In this document: positions 40,555-53,766 of the stretch, piece by piece
Layout: each line of letters opens with the position of its first letter
How positions within the stretch are numbered: position 1 is the stretch's first letter
NCBI GenBank assembly: GCA_018881555.1
Contig: JACAXG010000018.1
Coordinates: 3,742,346-3,806,345, forward strand
DNA from: Amblyornis subalaris
Taxonomy: Eukaryota; Chordata; Aves; Passeriformes; Ptilonorhynchidae
Direction of reading: 5' to 3'
Length of the DNA stretch: 64,000 nt
Translations under genes and position numbers: made by a program
The notes under the pieces: generated by a model
The model's database searches: none
The model's input: only the letters and a program-made list of their open reading frames with translations
Told to the model about the DNA's origin: nothing

Positions 40555-41511
40555 CCATTTGTTATTTATGAACACCCCTATTGTTGGCTTTTTCATGTTT
40601 TTAATGATCCCTTAATTGATGGAAAAGTTATTAGGATGTTTAATGAGTTTAATTCTTAGTGATGTTAAGAGGTTGTTAAAATGTTTTATCAAATTTGGTT
40701 GTTATAGGATAAAAATGTTAAAACCCCAGTTTATGGAGTTTGCCTTTGAGGTTATGTTTTTGAACAGTTTTATGAAATTTTATTGTTAAGGGTATNTTGA
40801 ATAGTGGACTGTTGGACTGTTCAAAGTTATTTGTGTGGTGTTTNAGTTAGTTTTCATAAGTTTTCCTTATGTTAAAAGAAGTGCCTACTCCCTTTTGACC
40901 ATTCTTTAAGCTTCAATATTAAGGTGCAGTAGACCCTCCTGGGGAAATCCCGGGCTATTTTTAGTAACTGACAGTTGGGCTGCAGCTCAGTTCCACCCTG
41001 CCCTGAATTTCAATGAGGANGATTTCCCGCCGAAAGACCCTCTCCCTGANGACAGCGAGCCATTGGAAGATTCATATGATCTCACTGCGGGACTCCACCA
41101 ATCCTCCTGGACCTTGTGGGCTGGACTGTGGGCGGTCATGGGCGGAGCCAAGGGCCCATAAAAACCCCTGCACAGCAGCAGNAGCTGCTTTTTTGCCCTG
41201 GACTAGCCCGGGTAAAGNCCGACACTGGGTTGCTGGCCTAGCCTCCTCAGAGAGACTGAATTAATTAATCCTGTTTCAGATTAGCTGAAGCAGAACCCAG
41301 TGTTGCGAGGCTTCGGCCCTGGGTTAACAGCCGGACAGGCTACTCAGGTCTCCGATCCTGCCACCCGGTTTTATTTATTTCATTTTTATTATTTTCCTTT
41401 TTTTTTGGATTCCGGACTTTATTTTTTTTACTAATTATTTTTTTCCTGTTAAGAAATTACNTGTCTTTTTTAATTAAGCAACAAGAGTTGTCTTTTATTC
41501 CTGACACCATT
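40555..41511 (+). mobile_element. Solo endogenous retroviral LTR with 5-bp target duplication
   Basis: A 947-bp element (40560-41506) starts TGTTATTT, ends CCTGACA and is flanked on both sides by CCATT (40555-40559 and 41507-41511), a perfect 5-bp target-site duplication. Its left part is T-rich with repeated GTTA/TGTT motifs. Its middle (about 40900-41350) is GC-rich and holds GC boxes (GGGCGG at about 41130 and 41140) and a TATA-like CATAAAAA (41158-41165), giving plus orientation, antisense to RAB28. No internal retroviral genes or second LTR are present, so this is a recombination-derived solo LTR. A 5-bp duplication is usual for ERVL-type elements, 6 bp for avian ERVK and alpharetroviruses and 4 bp for ERV1, so class III is favoured but not proven. 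Confidence 0.85.
41128..41165 (+). promoter_or_regulatory. LTR core promoter (GC boxes and TATA-like box)
   Basis: GTGGGCGGTC and GGGCGGAGCC are followed 9 bases later by CATAAAAA. Spacing and order fit a retroviral U3 promoter with transcription starting near 41190. Activity cannot be judged from sequence. Confidence 0.6.
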
Positions 41512-42347
41512 CATATACATAGTGATCATATCCCTGTAGTTTACCAAAGCAAGCCTTTCTCAAGACGTTTTACTATTCTGTGTGTTCCATTCAACTGTTC
41601 AGTATGTAGCTTTTTTTGAATTATTGGTTTTTTAGCATATGAGACAAACAGCAATGGTCCTGATGGCAGTTTTCAAGTGGTATGACCAAGGTATGATTTG
41701 AGTTCTCCAGTCAAAGTCAGAAAAAGGTAACGTTATTCCTCTTTCTGTGCACTTATATCAAAACTTCAATGAATTCTACCATTACATACTAGTATTATAC
41801 TAGTTTGATAACTTCCTGTTATTACACACAATTAGGTGAACATATTGGACAATACTAACAGCCAAACAAAACCCAGAGAGTATACAGTTTAAAAAAATAA
41901 TTCAAAAACATAGTAAAATCTAGCAGCTAGTGTGAAAACATCAAAGTAAACTTGGAAGAGCTCACTAAACATGCTCTAAATTTACACCCATGTAAGCAAC
42001 AAATATTTTTATCTTAAGCATTACTTCTGAAAAAAAATTAGAGCTAAAACATCAAAAGTATATAACGAAAATTTCATAGGGAACTCAGTAGTTTTAAAAT
42101 AGAAACTACGTGCAATGTACATAAAAGAAAGCCCTCCTGTTTTAAGACCTTATTTTAAATACATAAATTAATTACTAATTTATCATTCATCACCACTGTA
42201 CTCCACCCTCCTTAATCAACACATTTCAGCAAATCTTAACTGATTTTTAACTGGATTTAATGCCAGAGAGTCTCAGATCTCTCCTTCAAAAACAAGCATA
42301 TTTTGAAGTTATCCTTCAAATCACAATGGCTGGAAGCATAGNGTGTA

Positions 42348-42368
42348 AATAACAACAATAACAACAAT
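42348..42368. repeat. Short (AAC/AAT) microsatellite
   Basis: AATAACAACAATAACAACAAT: seven trinucleotide units of mixed AAC and AAT. Confidence 0.85.
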
Positions 42369-43016
42369 GCTGTCTGCATTTAATCAACTGGCTTATCTCA
42401 ATGGTCTGTTAAGATCAAAGTTTGATANCGATTTAGCAGTTACTCCCATGGTAACACCTCCATGGTCTCATATTACACACACAAAAGTAATGAAATACCT
42501 CTTTTTTTTTTTCCAAATACCATTTTTCCCCTNAAAAAAACATGATCCATAAAATACACCAATGCAGATAGCAGAAAGAAATTGTAGCACAGCTGCTACC
42601 TCATCAAGACATACCTTCTCAAATACTGGAAGAATGAAGAATTTGTAACTGTAAATGCATAGTACGCTTAAAGTTCTATGAAAAAAACCACATATTTAGC
42701 AGAGCATACATGTTCCTGTAATGAGATTGGCATCATAAATTCACAATGTTTCAGGAATAGAGCTGTAACTGTGGACTAAACTTGAAATGGTACCATTAAT
42801 TTCCACTTCTCTTGCAAATCCCCAATAAACATGATGATGGCCTGACAATTACACAATTTCAAAATGTAAATATAATGCATTCCCCATAATTTTTCTTCTT
42901 CATTCTTAAATNTGCATGCACATAGTTCATACTAGACACCTAAGAGAGTGAAAGTTATCTATTATGATTATTCCCCATATTATCTTAGACTATCCTGCAT
43001 TCTCTAAATTGAACTG

Positions 43017-43038
43017 GAATAATAACTGAATAATAACT
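43017..43038. repeat. 11-bp tandem duplication
   Basis: GAATAATAACT is repeated exactly twice, head to tail. Confidence 0.85.
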
Positions 43039-45218
43039 GGCTACTTCCAATAAAAGTCTTAATTTTTTTGGTTCATTGAAATAAACAGAAAAAGCTTAAG
43101 TTTTCCCTGATGATTAGTAATAAACCTCTCTTCCACACTTTCTGCCCATACAGAGCATTAAATATATTCAATTACTACATGCATTTCAGTTGAAGTTGCA
43201 GAGTGCACATAAATACTGTACAACCGTTACTATATTTATCAGTCTGACTCTGAAACTGTGAAGCTTTACAAAAAGATTGGTTTACTGACTTTTAAACAGA
43301 AAATAATTCTACAATAGCACTTGTCTCTTTCCCCACTTTGTCCAAAATCCTAATGCCCAATTCACACTCGAAATTTGGTTATCCTCTCTCATCAACTTCC
43401 TTCAATAATAATATATGAGAATATATTTCCACAGTAGCTAATGGAGACATTCCTACAAATCAATGTGCTGCAGTGATACAGAAATAAAAGCTTACTTCAC
43501 TGTAATGATGCTTCCAGACTTCCCTCAAGTCAGGTGGTTACTTGCAGTTAATGATCTGTGACATACCACACAAGTAGTCCTAAAAAGACTTATTATCCAC
43601 TGCATGTGCAACAATATTTGCTTTATGGATGGCTAAATGAATGAAGACATTCAATGTAACTGTAAAAGTAAAATCAAAAGAAAACTTACAAGTAACATGT
43701 TTTCTTTGAGTAAAAGAGCTGTGAACATTTTCCATTAATACTTAACCTTTTGCTGGAGCAGTGCAACCACATATAATGCTTGAATCCATAAAGCCCAAGA
43801 GCTGCTCAGGGTTAACACTGATTAACTGCCCCCAATCAAATGTTATAACTTTTAAAAATTTCAGAGAGCTTCCCTCCACTAATGAAATCAAAATTGCATT
43901 TATGTCATGTGGCAAAGGTAGGAGCAGGACAACTTGGAAAGAAAAGAAATTCTGTCCTGTTTTAAAAACAGGTATTTTTTTCAATCTGTTTCAATAAAAC
44001 AGACATGAATTTGACTGGGCTTTAAAACTATGTTTATTATGCTCCACTGACTTCTATTAATATACTAATAGAAAAGAATAGCAAATTAACTTAAAATAAG
44101 CTACAATCCAACAGCACAATATCTCCCATGACTCTCAGACTGTGCAGACATTCACACATTTTCTGTTTATAATTTTTTTCATTTACTAGACTCAGCTTTT
44201 GTCCACCATATGTCCACCGTAGATTAACTATTCCCTTAGGTACAATTAAGGGCTTTCCATTTGTTGTAAGAAGACCTAAGTATGAAGGACGCAGCCAGAA
44301 AAAACATTTCTACCTAAACCAAAAACAGAAGCACATTCAGCCTGGACTATAGTTTATGCAGCATCTTTTTTATTGGACGTATGTCTACACTGCTAAATAA
44401 ACTACAGACAAAATCCATGGAAACAGTAACAGATCTCAGCATTTCATTTGTGTATTATTATAAAAATATGATATATATACTGTTCTAACCTTTGTACTTA
44501 AACAGTTTACTTCTATTTGCATTTTTCAATGACATCTCTACAGATTTTCCTGCATTTAAGCATAAATGTTAGGGAATGAGAATATATTATTTACCGGCAC
44601 TTTTGTCACACTGGTGTTTGAGTTCCAACTACACTAACAACAGTCTACCAGGACTGTGAACTTGGTTGTAGTTCTTGCTTGGTCATGGCAGGCAAAACAA
44701 AAACCTGAAGTACAGCCTCAAGATTTTAGGTGTAGGAAGAAGAAACCAGTTAATTCATAGTCACTAAAATCAAAAAAGTGTAGCATAAGAACTGTTTATT
44801 AGTTGGAATAGTTCATGACTATTCTCACTTTCTTGTTAAAGCACCATATGATCCAAATGAGAAAACATTAATTTCTGCAAACAGTTTGCACATATCTAAA
44901 CTGCTCTGATTCAAATGAATGCAAATTCATTGATTTTCATAGAATTACACCTGTTTATATCAGGGCACTGTCTAGCTGTACAAATCTCAAACTCAGAGAA
45001 GTGGTATAACAGTAATATATCTTCTGTGTGCAAATTGTGCATATTGTTCAGCTTCAACCCTGTACTGAACTCCAGACTGCAGCAGAACAAAATGAACAAG
45101 CAACCTCACTACTAACTAATGCTATCTGGGCTTAATACAGGCAGGGCAGAAAAATTATGATAAGGATTATTAGTTATCTTTTGAGCAACATTAGAGAAAG
45201 GATTTCTCCTTTGTACTC

Positions 45219-45232
45219 TTTTTTTTTTTTTT
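45219..45232. repeat. Poly-T run (14)
   Basis: Uninterrupted run of 14 T. No target duplication or retrogene body adjoins it on either strand. Confidence 0.8.
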
Positions 45233-47958
45233 AATGGATACAGTGGCAGAGGCCACTTGGCTTTTAACAGCCACCATCAAAACCTATCCTGTATATGTGC
45301 TTCAGTAACAGCTGCAGCACTGGAACAAAGTCCAGAAGTCTAAAAATTTGCCTTTAACCTGGTTACTCTTCAGTTTCTGTGGCCACTGCCTTCCTATTCA
45401 AGACATCAGTTTGTGAAGGATTCCTAAAGAAGGCTCGAAGTAAAACATGGGCTGATTGGCAACCAGATGCAACAGATACATTTATCTCAGCAGATCACAT
45501 GAAGACCAGACAGAACCAGAATGGAATACATATGCACAGATCCTTGTGATCTTTTNGGACAGGTGTTTTCCCTTCACAGTCAATAGAATATGGCAAGGAA
45601 AATACTACACAAGAGCAATAAACCTTCCTTCTTTTGTTCTGTATAGTGTTGTGTGAGCTCAGATTGTTTCTAAAGAGCGGCACATGAGGCTCAAGCTCTG
45701 TCTACTAATCACAGTTTAGTAGANCTGTCCACATGGCAATTAAATAGACATAATTAAACAGATCTCTTCAGCATGGATGGTACCCAGCACCATTAATATT
45801 AAGCCAAGCATGGTTTAGGATCAAAATCTTACAAAACAGATGCTTTCTCAGACAAGCAAAGTAATTTTCTCACTCAAAAAACATATGTGTTTCTAGGTTG
45901 CTCCCATCACTAAAGTAATACAGAGCATATTCAGACACTGGGTTGGAAAGAAAAGATCATTTTCACCTGTGATTTTCCCTTCCATTAATTAAAGTTTCTT
46001 GTTAAAAATAATTTTTAATGAAGTTACCCAACCATTGAAACAAACAAATCCATAAGACTGCAATTTTCTATTAACCTTACAAGTTTGTTGAGACAAACAT
46101 TCTATACATATTTTAAAACAGGGTATCATTATACATTTATTCAAATGAGTTGGTAAATTGACTGTAGCACAGGACAAGGTTTTCTTTTTTAGAGAGTCTC
46201 TACATGTAAGTAGTTTACCCTTCAATCCCAAGTGCATGTGTAAGGCTCAGGTGACCAGATCTACTCTCAGGCATATAGGAACTTTAGTTTAATCGGGCAC
46301 AAGACTCAAAAGAACAGGGGTCTTTGCATGAGCTGCTCAAACACTTGTCTTAATTACAGGTGAAGGACCTAAAAAGTACAAGCCCACACGAAGCAAGAAC
46401 AGAAAATAGCTGGGGGAGGTTGGGAGGGACAAGAGAATGAATGCATAGCTCTGAATTTTAGTAGGCCAGAATCTCAAAATGAGTGTTAATGAAGAAATTT
46501 TCTCAGTCCAGCTGGAGAAACTGAGTATATAAGGCAGCAATAGAGTCTAAAAGCAGACTGGGCAAGTCCCGTTACCAGCCAGATTCACACCAGTACACAG
46601 TACCCCAAACATTAATTCGTATCTGGGCTGGAAAATGTTTCTTTCTGCACTCAGATAAGATAGGTAAAAACATTTTGTGTTGTATGTAAAGGCAAGTTAA
46701 AGGGTACACTAAAATGTAACCTTTAAACTTCACAATGTAACAGCATACCACTTCCTGTTCAGAGATAGCACTCCAAGATCAATTAATCATGGCTAAGACG
46801 AACAAACGGTCAACATTCTTAATTAGTGTTGATGCATTCTCCTCTGTGCCCTCATCTGTCATGATGACTGTTTAAAAATCTGAGTTATTAGTCTTTATTG
46901 AGGAGTGGATCTGGTTAATATCTCTAAGAATAGAAATCATTCATCTAGCCACTATACACTGGTACCTGATAATTCCTACCCCCTATATAAGCTACAGATA
47001 ACCACCGCCCTAAGACCATCTTGGTAGCTATAAATCAAAGTAAGTATAGCTCCCATGCAACCTGGGTTAATTTTTGTTTACAATATATCCACTGAAAATG
47101 CTGGTACAACACTTGAGGAGACTGCTTATAGATTAGTGCAGCAGAAAATATATAAAGCAGTCAAGGTAGAAAAGAAGAAAACACATCAATCATACGAAAC
47201 ATGGTAAACCCTCTCTAATTCACACTTAATGACGAGAAGATCCATTGTGATCACTGAACTTTATCAATACCTAATTTAAGCAAAGATCCTAAGTGCCCAA
47301 AACACAATTCATTCACTTGATAACTCGAGTTTCATTTATACTAACCAAGTCAAAGTATTTGACAGCAACATATCTACAAAAGTTTTAAGTTATCGCATAG
47401 AAACTCAAAAGCATTTTCTAAAATTAACAGTAATGTTTACTCACCAATTTGCACTGCAAAGGAAATGCTATCAGAAACATGGAAATAAGCACACTTCAAA
47501 TATACTTTGTATTAAATAAAATAACACAAAGTTACTAGAAAAGTAAAGTTTAAGATTCAATACCAGCTGTAAAGTTCAGGATTATTAAGAACTTATGATT
47601 TATAATTAATAGGAAAAAAATAGTTCTACATTAGATAATTCCTTCTGTTGCTCACCAAACGCACAGACAAAAATCTGTGGAAAGACAGAGAACTAACTGA
47701 TAATTGAACATAGGTGCAGAAAGCAGGTCTGGGCAAGATCTTGATTCAAATCAGTACTCCCTTTGACCAAACAACCAAACATGTAGGTCAGGCTACAGAA
47801 AAAAAAGAAAAGAGGAAGGAAGAAAGAGTGAAAACTGATACCTTAAATAAAGTACTGGTTTTACAACAGAGGTCTGCATCTCTGAAGCTCTTGTTCTCCC
47901 AATTATTTTTAGTAAATTAGTGGGCAATGACAGTCCTTCATTTTAGCTACTAGTGAAT

Positions 47959-48037
47959 AACAAAACAGAAAACAAAAAAAAAAAAACCAAAAAAACCAAC
48001 CAAACAAACAGAAAAAAAAAGAGAAATAAAAAAGAGA
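47959..48037. repeat. A-rich low-complexity tract with CAAA/CCAA interruptions
   Basis: About 80 bases of A-runs separated by C, CC or G (AAAAACC, CAAACAAACAG, GAGAAATAAAA). No retroposed gene precedes it on the plus strand, so simple low-complexity DNA is the best call. Confidence 0.85.
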
Positions 48038-51000
48038 GGTGGGAAGGTTCAAAATTTAGATGTCAATTCGTACCCCTCTACTATTTTCAAATAAATTTCT
48101 GATGGATGAGAGACCAGTGACTGATTAGAGCTTTTTAAGTAGAAATTACCTTTCCAATGTTTCATCAGTAAATCTTAATCTTGTACAGTCACAACAGGAC
48201 ATTTTAATAGATTGACACCACTCTGAAGTTAATTATCATGCTTTAAACAGACACAGTAGCTTACTGTGTTCATGCTGCTAATCTATTGCAATGTACAACA
48301 AACCAGAATAGTGAAAACAAGCACTGATTCATTTAAATCAGCACTGAATAATTTCTTCAAGTTTTGTGGAATACTAGAGAAATCCCTGCAAACTTAACAT
48401 TTGACAGAATGACTACAAATTGATACTAGAAACACTAATAAATTATCTATAAAACTGCATGATTTAACAGTAGTACATAATTACGCACCATATACTGCTG
48501 TATCACAAATCATTTACCTTCAATGACAAAGTTACTTAAGGAAATTCTTTTCCTTTAATAGAATTCAAGATACAGTTTCCTATATTACATTGTGTAGAAA
48601 AGTATTTTTGTTTTCTTCCAAGCTTTTTTTTTTTAAAATAGCTTTATTCCTATTTCTGAAGCACTAGAGCAGAGACCCCAGGTATATCTACCCCAAAACN
48701 GAGAAACACAGATATATTTCAGACAGTAAGAGAAAACAAAGGACAGCCTAAGTCCAAGTTAAGTAACCAACTTTAGGCCAAAGTTTTAAAAGATAAGCTG
48801 AGCTTCCAAATTTTTATCTAGATATCTAAATACTAGCTTTCCAGTTGCCATGAATGAAAATTACTGCATTTTTGGCAATTTTTAAAAACGTTTATCAGAA
48901 AGAAAGGTAAGTGGTAGAATAATTTGCCTGTGGATATTGACATGTCTAGTCTTCTATTGAGCTTACCTGGATATCTTCCTAAAAGACATGTACAGCTCAA
49001 AAAAATAAAGTACAATCCCGTGAAGGAAACTACTGACAGAAGTATTTCTCCTGAATGATGCANGAGGTCAAGTAAGTTCATCAATTCATCAAATGGCCTT
49101 TCCTGGCTCTTAACCTATTATTGCTCTTGCATTGCATATGAGTGTCTTATCACTTACTAAGAAGTTGAACAGAGTGATCCTCCTTAATAATTTGTTAGTA
49201 ATAGCAGTTTTATCTTTTCATAATACATGAGAGTCGACACCATGCTTCTATATAAACATCTTGTTTTCTATTTTTGTAACAACAGGAGCCTGACTACAGC
49301 TTCCTCTCACAGGCCATTAATTTTTTTGTATTGGGGTGGAAGCCCTCCTAGATATTCTTATCCTACTATAGAATTCAGAAAAGCAATACACTTCTGAAGT
49401 CTAATTTTTATCATGAAATAAAAATAAAGTGAAAAAACACCTCTGTAAACAGTATCCCCTATGCTCAACATGTGCAACAGCAACAAACATCCTTGGCATC
49501 ATATGAAATCAATATTTTGCTGCTTTTCTTTATACACAGCTTCTGAAAAAACACAAGGTAGCACGTACAGTTCCTTCAGCTGCTGTTTTCATAGTCAGTG
49601 TCAGCCTTTATCTGAAAACTCACCTAGGAAACCAGATTCTATTTCCAGATGCTCCCAAGGAAACCCTTGCATATTAAAGATTTGCAGGCATGTATATGTG
49701 AAAAATAACAGAAACAAAACTCCTCCAAATGGAAAGCAGTGTACGATTTTCCACATCTATTGTGTCATTTCAGCAAAGGAACACTTTTTCTCCTATGTTA
49801 CAGTGTATCTTACTGCAAATACTTTGTAAGATTTGCAGAACTTCAGCTAGGAAGTCAAATTTTGTGGCAAAATACAAACCAGTAAAAAATATTTTTCATT
49901 TGAATTTCAACAGAATCTGTATTATTGACTCTGGTCTGCTAAAGTACAACACCATCTATGTTACACTTTCAGAAGTGCTATTTATATATTTTAACTCTAA
50001 GAGCTTCTCTGTTTTCACAGGAAATTAGTCTTTCATAATTAATGTCATAAAATGTNACAGCATCACTGTAGCAATACCACAGTTAATGGTTCTGAACGGA
50101 AGTGTGTCTACATTGTTTTCAAATGCTTCTAAACAATTTTAACTTGCTGGATAAGGTCCTTTTTTTTAGGTTTGTTCATGACGTGGTCACTGTAACACAA
50201 AAACAAATTACTTGGAAAGTGAAAAAAAATCAAATATTTTTCTGTTGTCCAAGTAAATGTATTTATATTGTTTAAAAATTATGTATCTGCTTCTACCACT
50301 TTGTTTCTAAAATTGTTATATGTTGCTTTAATCATCTTCAACAGAAAAACAGGTAAGAGAGCCAGGATCAAGACGTCAGATATGCTAATAAGGATGTTTC
50401 TGTAAGATTTCTTAGCTGGAAGTGGGGGAACTTGGAATTCATCTAAGTAGGAAACTAATTAGGTGATGATTATTCAAAGTGGCATATTTTGGTGGTCAGA
50501 AGAAAACTGCTANATCATATTTATGTGATCACAAAAAGGACAGGTTAACAAAATCCCCAAACAACATGAAGTAAGTCACCTCATGTGCAAAACTACAGAT
50601 AGCATTAAAAAAAGAGTGTAATAAGCAACTCATAAGTATTACGCCTACTGCATAGAGTAGTTTTTTAAATATATACCAGAACTTAATCTTGACATGCAGA
50701 ATCATGAAATATACCTTTTACTACNTTCAGGAATGCTTCCCAGTTCTCCATTCCAGACACATGCCATGGCTATATCCTGGGGCCCTATCAAATTCAAACA
50801 TGGGTGAGTGATCTCTCTACTCCCGCATGCTGCTCTCCAAGCAAAGAGAATANAGGGAGAGAGGCTACAGACTAGGCAAAGCATGATGCAGCAAGTCCCA
50901 TAACCTATCTGCCCAGAGCCAGAATCCTGAGGTATACCCAAACACGTCATCTGTAGACAGCCAAAACACGTAAGACAGTATTTAGTTTCATGTTGCTAAA

Positions 51001-51085
51001 TATATATACCTTATGTCATTTCTTTAANAGCAAAGAAGTACACATCCAGAGTATTTCAATTAATACATAAATATGAGTAACTTAC

Positions 51086-51215
51086 TTTTATTTCCAACCA
51101 ATGCCACAAGTGGCTGTGTTTCTGATTCTTCATTCACTTTTTTTACCACATTATACCAGTCTTCTAAATTTTCAAAACTCTGGCCATTGGTAATATCATA
51201 AACCAAGAGAATACC
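51086..51215 (-). CDS. RAB28: RAB28 coding exon, GTPase core up to the NK of G4
   Basis: 130 nt: 43 codons plus one base. The peptide starts [10 protein letters not shown], continues through [11 protein letters not shown] and ends PLVALVGNK plus the first base of an Ile codon. This covers the YDITN strand and the following helix of the Rab fold, and the Asn-Lys half of the G4 guanine-specificity motif NKxD. The acceptor is TTTATTTAG (51216-51224 region) and the donor is a consensus GTAAGT (51080-51085). Small differences from human RAB28 (for example Asn-Gly for Asn-Tyr after DIT) are normal ortholog divergence. The exon sits between an 8.6-kb and a 33.4-kb intron. Confidence 0.97.
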
Positions 51216-51290
51216 CTAAATAAAAAGATATATTTAAAATGTTACAGACAGCAAAAGTATTTTAACATGGCAAAATTTGCATCAGCCTAA

Positions 51291-51316
51291 ATTATTATTA
51301 TTATTATCATCATCAT
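51291..51316. repeat. (ATT)n(ATC)n microsatellite
   Basis: Five to six ATT units run directly into three ATC units, 75 bases upstream (in transcript sense) of the 51086-51215 exon acceptor. Confidence 0.9.
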
Positions 51317-52799
51317 AAAATAGAGCATTAACAAATAACAGCATCATAACTTTTGAGGGTCAATTAAAGGAATTATACATTTCCATAGTATACACATGTT
51401 ATTAGAGTATTTCTNCTCCATTCCATGTGTTCCAAATTCACATTAACTGAACTACAATGGCAGAAAAAAAANGGCACCACAGTAAACAGAACAATTAATT
51501 ACATCAGAAATAATAGGAACTGTATATGCTTTGTGATAAACCCAAAAAAGCACTTCACACTAATAGGAAGATAAAAATTACNCTGGAGAAGGACTTCTAT
51601 TTTAACTAATATTAGTTTTAGTTTCACTCTTTGCTTTAAAAAAAAAGCAGTTCAATTTTACATTTCTGCGCATTGTCTGACTGTCATGTTTCTGCTGCCT
51701 TTCAGGGATAAAGGCCAGATTCCATTCCTTCAGTGTTGTAGAAGACAAGCAAGAAGTATTGGTGAGCTTTAAACTTTCAAAAGAGAACCTAAAGACAGGG
51801 TCGGAATTCAAAAAGAAGGACTCCCATACATTTCAGAGGTTTTGGGCCAAGCTACAGGTGGCAAATACTCAAAGCAGACATCGCTGAGCACTCCTCAGCA
51901 CTAATATCCAGTATTATAAAGCACAGCCTATTAACAGCCCAAATGTCATCCTTGTCCCTTCCACAATTCTAAGANAGCTCTCAGATCTCAATTATTGAGT
52001 CTTTTGCCCCTGCTTTCCACCATAGCCTCATAAAGTCAGTATCCTGTAAATGAGGAATGAAGTCAGAATTGGCTTCTGTTGCACTTGTTCTCATGGAGTT
52101 CACACCTGGAAAAAAAAACCAAACCTGCAACTGCACACTGTTTCTCACATGAAATTTTCACAAATATTCTGAAGAAACAATACAATGCATACAAAAATAG
52201 CTGGTTCAATGACCCACTGTCAATAGAAAAGATTTTTCAAGTCAAGCTTTTTCGGGCATTTGTCTAGGCCATTTTAAATGATAGTTTTACAATGAGTGTC
52301 TTAGATTGCAAAACAGAGTGCACACTTATTTAATAAAATTTAACATATGACGACAAACTAGTACAGACTGCAAGATTATTTGAGGAGAGTTTAGATTATA
52401 TGACGACAGACAATCTAAAAATAATGGCGTGCAATTCAATAAATACCACGAAAAGTTCAAACGAAGCAATAATCAAGTGCACAATAGGAAGCATCTGGTT
52501 TTGCAGCAGGTTCCATACAACACGATCAAGGAGTTATAGATCACATCTGAATATGTCCCCTTATTTTGCAAATATCACACTGGCATGAAACATTCCAGGT
52601 GAAATAATGCATCCATCTTTGGACACTTGAATGTCAAAAAAAGGGTAGACTAGAAGATACTGGTATCATAGGTTTAGAAACCATGGCCAACATGAGAAAG
52701 ATGGAAAAAAAAATTGACTGCTTCAACAAACACAAGACCGATGGCAGGCATGATGATGCTGGTACAAGTTTCAAGAGAAGGTAACAAGAGTTCTCTTTG

Positions 52800-53682
52800 T
52801 ATATGCCCTTATACATAGTTTGCAGAAGTCACTAAATTGGGAGGACCAGCCAATATGCCCGAGGGCAGGGTTACCACACAGGGGTATACAGACATACTCA
52901 AGGAATGGATGAACAGGAACCTTTCAACATTCAACAAAGGTAAGTGCAAAGCCCTGTAGCTGGGGAGGAATGAACAAAACAGGCTGAGGGGAGCAATACA
53001 TGACTGGCTGGAGAGCAACTGAAAATGACCTGCAGGTCTTGTCAGACAGCAGGCCAAATCCAAGCCAGCAATGTTCCCTGGCAGCAAGGATGCCCAACAT
53101 GGTTCTGGGCTGTATTAGCAGAAGCACAGCCACTAGGACAAGGAACCGTTNTACTCAGCACTTGTTAGATCATATCTAAAAGAATACATCCAGTCAGAAC
53201 ACATCCTTAGCCCCTCAAGACATCAGAAAAGTAGAGTAAGTTCGGCAGAGGGCCACCAAGATGATCAGAGGCTGGAGCACTTGTCTTATGACGAAAAGAT
53301 GAGGGAATCCAAATTCTTCAGCATGGAGAAAAAGTAGCCCTGGGAGGACCTAAAAGCATCCTTCCCATAACCACAAGGAAGCTACGAAGGAGATGGAGCT
53401 AGACTCTTCACAGTCGTGCATGGCAGGATGAAACACAATAGGCATAAGCCGAAATAAGAGAAATTCAAACTATATATAATGAAAAGCTTTTTCACCATGA
53501 GGAAAATAAAGCAGGTTGACCAAAGAGGTTGCTCAGTCTCCATCCTTAGAAGTTTACAAGAAGGAACTGGATAAATCCTTGAGCAGCCTAGTTCAATCTC
53601 CCAGTAGACCCTATTTAGAGAAGATTTGACTACAGACCTCCTGAGATCCTTCCACCCTGAACTTTCTTACGAATCTATGATC
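52800..53682 (+). mobile_element. CR1 LINE, 5'-truncated 3' part, antisense to RAB28
   Basis: Blocks typical of the avian CR1 3' region appear in order on the plus strand: 'tttgcagaagtcactaaattgggagga' (near 52820), 'cattcaacaaaggtaagtgcaaagccctg' (near 52930), 'gccaccaagatgatcagaggctggagcac' (about 53252), 'catgaggaaaataaagcaggttgaccaaagaggttg' (about 53497) and a terminal 'gaatctatgat' (53671-53681), the usual CR1 3' end. Many substitutions and small gaps show it is an old, dead copy with no usable reading frame. The 5' limit is approximate. Confidence 0.85.
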
Positions 53683-53744
53683 AATACAACATGTNGTGAT
53701 AGGTTTAACTCACAACAAGAAGATTATAGCAAGGGTACATAATA

Positions 53745-53766
53745 AAAACAAACAAACAAAAAAAGA
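53745..53766. repeat. Short (AAAC)n microsatellite
   Basis: AAAAACAAACAAACAAAAAAAG, about 60 bases past the CR1 3' end. Confidence 0.8.

Larger units (their letters stand above)
17672..51085 (-). other. Giant RAB28 intron (33.4 kb) splitting the G4 motif
   Basis: The donor GTAAGT lies after VGNK plus one base and the acceptor TTTTTAG lies before the rest of the Ile codon and Asp. It holds the solo LTR, a probable ancient CR1 piece, a CpG-rich patch, several microsatellites and homopolymer runs, each listed separately. The remainder is AT-rich without recognisable genes; short open frames (for example 34939-35295 plus, 35852-36115 minus, 43742-43984 minus) lack motif or splice support. Confidence 0.9.

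Noticed and set aside
41013..41264. 83-codon plus-strand open frame with several undefined residues
   Set aside because: It lies inside the GC-rich promoter part of the solo LTR; no retroviral protein is expected there.
43742..43984. 80-codon minus-strand frame with a protein-like composition
   Set aside because: No family recognised, an equally long frame lies on the opposite strand, and there are no splice sites tying it to RAB28.
47959..48037. A-rich tract as the tail of a processed pseudogene
   Set aside because: No gene-like body precedes it and no target duplication was seen.
52809..53133. Minus-strand open frames around 53 kb
   Set aside because: They are antisense to a decayed CR1 element and carry no recognisable protein.
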